From contig JACZIY010000491.1 of NCBI GenBank assembly GCA_014860845.1, forward strand, positions 1-7,893: a stretch of 7,893 bases of DNA, written 5' to 3'. Under the pieces are notes generated by a model, which had not been told where the DNA came from, ran no database searches, and saw only the letters and a program-made list of their open reading frames with translations. Below, piece by piece: positions 5,574 through 7,893 of this stretch (position 1 is the stretch's first letter; every line of letters begins with the position of its first letter). The position numbers and the translations under genes were made by a program. Source of the DNA: Anaerolineaceae bacterium (lineage in GTDB: Bacteria > Chloroflexota > Anaerolineae > Anaerolineales > Anaerolineaceae).

Positions 5574-6545
5574 ATGGCAAAAATTACGATGCGTCAAGCC
5601 GTATCACAGGCTTTGTGGGAAGAAATGGAACGGGATCCACAAGTATTTATCATGGGGGAGGAAGTAGGTGTATGGGGAGGAACATACGCGGTTACAAAAG
5701 GTTTTTATGATCATTTTGGTGCAGATCGTGTTAGAGATACCCCGATTTCTGAAGCTGCCATTATTGGTGCAGCGATAGGGGCAGCTATGACTGGTACCCG
5801 ACCTGTTGCAGAATTAATGACGATCAATTTTGCATTTTCCGCTATGGATCATATTGTGAATGAAGCTGCAAAAATGCATTACATGTTCAATGGTCAGATG
5901 GTGCTTCCATTGGTAATCCGAACTGTTGGGGGAGGAGGGCGACAATTAGGAGCGACTCATTCGCAGACCCCAGATGCCATTTTTGCTCATTTTCCTGGAT
6001 TGAAAGTTATTGCTCCTGGAACACCAGCGGATGCTAAAGGTTTGTTAAAGGCAGCCATTCGTTCGAATGATCCAATTATGTTTATTGAACATGCCACCCT
6101 TTATCAGGTGCGTGGCGATGTACCGGAAGGTGATTATATTGTTCCCATTGGTAAGTCAACGGTTCAGCGACCTGGTGATCATGTTACCATTGTGACATAT
6201 AGCAAGATGCTTGAACTTTCATTAAAAGCAGCGGATGAATTGGCAAAGGATGGAATTGAAGCAGAAATTGTTGATTTACGCACATTAAGGCCTCTGGATA
6301 TTGAACCTGTCATCGAATCATTTAAAAAGACAAATCGCGCTGTCATCGTTGAAGAAGGTTGGAAATCCTTTGGTGTTGGTGCAGAGATTGCTTCTCAAAT
6401 TTATGAATTGGCTTTTGATTATGTCGATGCACCCATAAAGCGAGTCGCTCAAAAAGAAGTACCGCTTCCTTATAACCGTGACCTTGAGCAAATGGCACTA
6501 CCTCAAGTTGATGACATTATTAAAGCTGTCAAGGAGGTGTTGTAA
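5574..6545 (+). CDS. pdhB: Pyruvate dehydrogenase E1 component, beta subunit
   Basis: This 323-residue subunit pairs with the alpha subunit to build the E1 active site at their interface. Visible landmarks are MGEEVGVWGG (27-36) with the glutamate that activates thiamine diphosphate, DTPISE (55-60) and GATHSQ (126-131) with the conserved active-site histidine H129. The C-terminal transketolase-like domain carries VDLRTLRPLD (about 233-242) and VEEGWKSFGVGAEI. Length and order are those of an intact family member. GGGAGG lies five bases before the ATG. The TAA shares its last base with the ATG of the E2 gene (TAATG), so translation is probably coupled. As for the alpha subunit, an acetoin dehydrogenase AcoB assignment cannot be excluded. 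Confidence 0.95.
   Translation: MAKITMRQAVSQALWEEMERDPQVFIMGEEVGVWGGTYAVTKGFYDHFGADRVRDTPISEAAIIGAAIGAAMTGTRPVAELMTINFAFSAMDHIVNEAAKMHYMFNGQMVLPLVIRTVGGGGRQLGATHSQTPDAIFAHFPGLKVIAPGTPADAKGLLKAAIRSNDPIMFIEHATLYQVRGDVPEGDYIVPIGKSTVQRPGDHVTIVTYSKMLELSLKAADELAKDGIEAEIVDLRTLRPLDIEPVIESFKKTNRAVIVEEGWKSFGVGAEIASQIYELAFDYVDAPIKRVAQKEVPLPYNRDLEQMALPQVDDIIKAVKEVL
6532..6537 (+). promoter_or_regulatory. Near-ideal ribosome binding site of pdhC
   Basis: AGGAGG within the last codons of pdhB is seven bases before the overlapping ATG at 6545. It is the strongest Shine-Dalgarno of the operon and contrasts with the distant one of pdhA. It supports the overlapping start and high E2 synthesis, which would fit E2 being the core of the complex. 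Confidence 0.75.
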
Positions 6546-7858
6546 TGGCTGAAATTATATCAATGCCCAAACTGGGTTTTGACATGAAAGAAGGAACTCT
6601 TGTTCGTTGGATTAAGAATGAAGGCGAAGATGTCTCGAAAGGTGATATCCTGGCAGAGATAGAAACGGATAAAGCCACCGTTGAGGTTGAATCATCTTTT
6701 TCTGGAATTCTCTTGACCAAATTGGTTGAAATTGATGAAATTGTTCCCATCGGGGACCCAATTGCGGTTATCGCTGAGAAGGATGAAAAAGTAGATCTGG
6801 AATCACTGTTAGGCAGAAAACCAGAACCCAAATTTTCCAAAAAAGAATCCTTTCAAGAAAAAGAAGATGAAACTACAGATGATAAAACAACCGTAACCAG
6901 TGAAAATGATGATGGTGAACGAATTAAGGCTTCGCCGGTAGCGAGAAAAATGGCATCAGAAAACAAGATCGATCTTGTTGAAGTGGAAGGTACCGGACCT
7001 GGTGGAAGAATCATTAAAAAAGATATCGAAGCAGCAATAGATTCCAAACCTAAGGGAACTTCTCAAATCCTAGAAACAAAACCAGAAAAAGCAAAAGAAA
7101 AGTCAGTTGAACAGAAACCTGAAACTGGTACTTCTTTACCAGCCACTATTTGGCTAGCCGATGAACTATCAAGAGAAGAAAATCGAAAACCCTTAAATAA
7201 ACTTCGTCAGGCAATCGCACGAAGAATGGTTGACTCGAAACAAAATATTCCCCATTTCTATGTGACGAAGAGCATCAATGTTGATCCACTTATGTCAGTT
7301 TATAAACAGGTAAATGAAACTTTGCCCGCAATACAAAAAATTTCTATCAATGATTATGTTATCAAAGCAACCGCCCTCACATTACACGAGTTTCCAAATT
7401 TAAATGCTTCAATATCTGGAAACGAGATGATACAACACGGACATGTAAATATTGGTGTTGCGGTAGCAGTTGAAGGTGGTTTGTTAACAATCGTTGTTAA
7501 AGATGCTGATGTGAAGCCGATTCGTGTCATTTCTCAGGAAGTAAAAGAAATGGCTTCAAGGGTTAGATCTGGAAAAGTAAGATCAGAAGACGTAGAAGGC
7601 TCAACATTTTCGATCAGCAATTTAGGCATGTTTGACGTTGAGAATTTCGCGGCGATTATCAATCCTCCCGAATCTGCGATAATAGCGGTTTCATCAGCAA
7701 GAAAAGAAGTAGTTGTTATTGGTGATGAAATTCAAATTTCCTGGAGAATGAAAATTACATTATCTGCAGATCATCGAGCTACTGATGGAGTCGAAGCTGC
7801 AGAATTCATGAAAGCGTTGGCGTTTCAACTTGAAAATCCATTAAGATTATTGCTGTAG
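6545..7858 (+). CDS. pdhC: Dihydrolipoamide acetyltransferase (E2) of the pyruvate dehydrogenase complex
   Basis: This is the core subunit that carries the acetyl group on lipoate and transfers it to coenzyme A. Domains in order are: one lipoyl domain (about 1-78) with the lipoylated lysine K43 in IETDKATVE; a charged linker (about 80-127); a peripheral subunit-binding domain (about 128-165) with ASPVARKMA and GTGPGGRIIKKDI; a second linker (about 166-213); and the catalytic acyltransferase domain (about 214-437). The last contains LRQAIARRM, FSISNLGMF and the active-site motif ADHRATDG with H410 and D414. All catalytic residues are present. The linkers are rich in Glu, Lys, Asp and Thr rather than the Ala/Pro-rich type of many E2 proteins. 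Length (437) is normal for a one-lipoyl E2. The partner E3 is not in this window. AcoC of an acetoin dehydrogenase is an alternative name. Confidence 0.94.
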   Translation: MAEIISMPKLGFDMKEGTLVRWIKNEGEDVSKGDILAEIETDKATVEVESSFSGILLTKLVEIDEIVPIGDPIAVIAEKDEKVDLESLLGRKPEPKFSKKESFQEKEDETTDDKTTVTSENDDGERIKASPVARKMASENKIDLVEVEGTGPGGRIIKKDIEAAIDSKPKGTSQILETKPEKAKEKSVEQKPETGTSLPATIWLADELSREENRKPLNKLRQAIARRMVDSKQNIPHFYVTKSINVDPLMSVYKQVNETLPAIQKISINDYVIKATALTLHEFPNLNASISGNEMIQHGHVNIGVAVAVEGGLLTIVVKDADVKPIRVISQEVKEMASRVRSGKVRSEDVEGSTFSISNLGMFDVENFAAIINPPESAIIAVSSARKEVVVIGDEIQISWRMKITLSADHRATDGVEAAEFMKALAFQLENPLRLLL

Positions 7859-7861
7859 AGT

Positions 7862-7893
7862 AAAGGCTCCCAGGGGAGCCTTTTTTATTTTTT
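7862..7893 (+). terminator. Intrinsic terminator of the pdhABC operon
   Basis: AAAGGCTCC (7862-7870) pairs with GGAGCCTTT (7875-7883) around the loop CAGG, and a T-rich tract TTTTTTATTTTTT runs from 7881 to the window end. It begins three bases after the E2 stop. Stem and tract are both strong, so the operon very likely ends here without an E3 gene. Confidence 0.92.

Noticed and set aside
6529..7047. Minus-strand Ser-rich open frames opposite the E2 gene
   Set aside because: Their composition is the expected antisense of the Glu/Lys-rich E2 linker codons; they have no motif and no start signal.

Overview
This is an AT-rich (roughly 40% GC by eye) bacterial chromosomal segment. It carries central carbon metabolism genes next to a few small or partial genes. 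Strong Shine-Dalgarno sites, standard start codons and compact gene spacing are typical of bacteria. The style of the pyruvate phosphate dikinase, the small cysteine-rich protein and the CCA-enzyme-like fragment suggest a low-GC member of the Chloroflexota, perhaps Anaerolineae. That placement is recalled family resemblance, not a computed result. I see no insertion sequence, phage gene, CRISPR array, tRNA or rRNA.

Left part (1-1320): the window opens inside a plus-strand gene whose end resembles the C-terminal region of an HD-type CCA-adding/poly(A) polymerase-family nucleotidyltransferase. Facing it on the minus strand are a 98-residue protein with two cysteine clusters (533-829) and, upstream of that, a 130-residue stand-alone response-regulator receiver (928-1320) with a complete phosphorylation site and no output domain. 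These two may be co-transcribed.

Middle (1321-4391): a 293-base divergent intergenic region separates the receiver gene from ppdK. It holds a repeated A-tract element, an extended -10 promoter and a leader hairpin. ppdK encodes a complete 925-residue pyruvate phosphate dikinase, longer than the usual ~870-880 residues because of three local insertions. A 12-bp-stem hairpin follows the gene.

Right part (4392-7893): a second control region, rich in palindromes, has a consensus extended -10. It precedes a tight three-gene operon for the E1-alpha, E1-beta and E2 subunits of a 2-oxo acid dehydrogenase complex, most likely pyruvate dehydrogenase (pdhA-pdhB-pdhC). The genes are 2 bases apart and then overlap by 1 base, and the operon ends at a strong intrinsic terminator. 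No E3 (dihydrolipoamide dehydrogenase) gene is present in the window, and the terminator directly after E2 implies it is encoded elsewhere.

Together ppdK and pdhABC span the steps PEP <-> pyruvate -> acetyl-CoA. They sit in separate transcription units, so they can be controlled separately. Most of the window is recognisable housekeeping metabolism. The less explained parts are the two regulatory regions, the orphan receiver beside ppdK, the cysteine-rich small protein and the ppdK insertions. I did not find a convincing undescribed multi-gene system.
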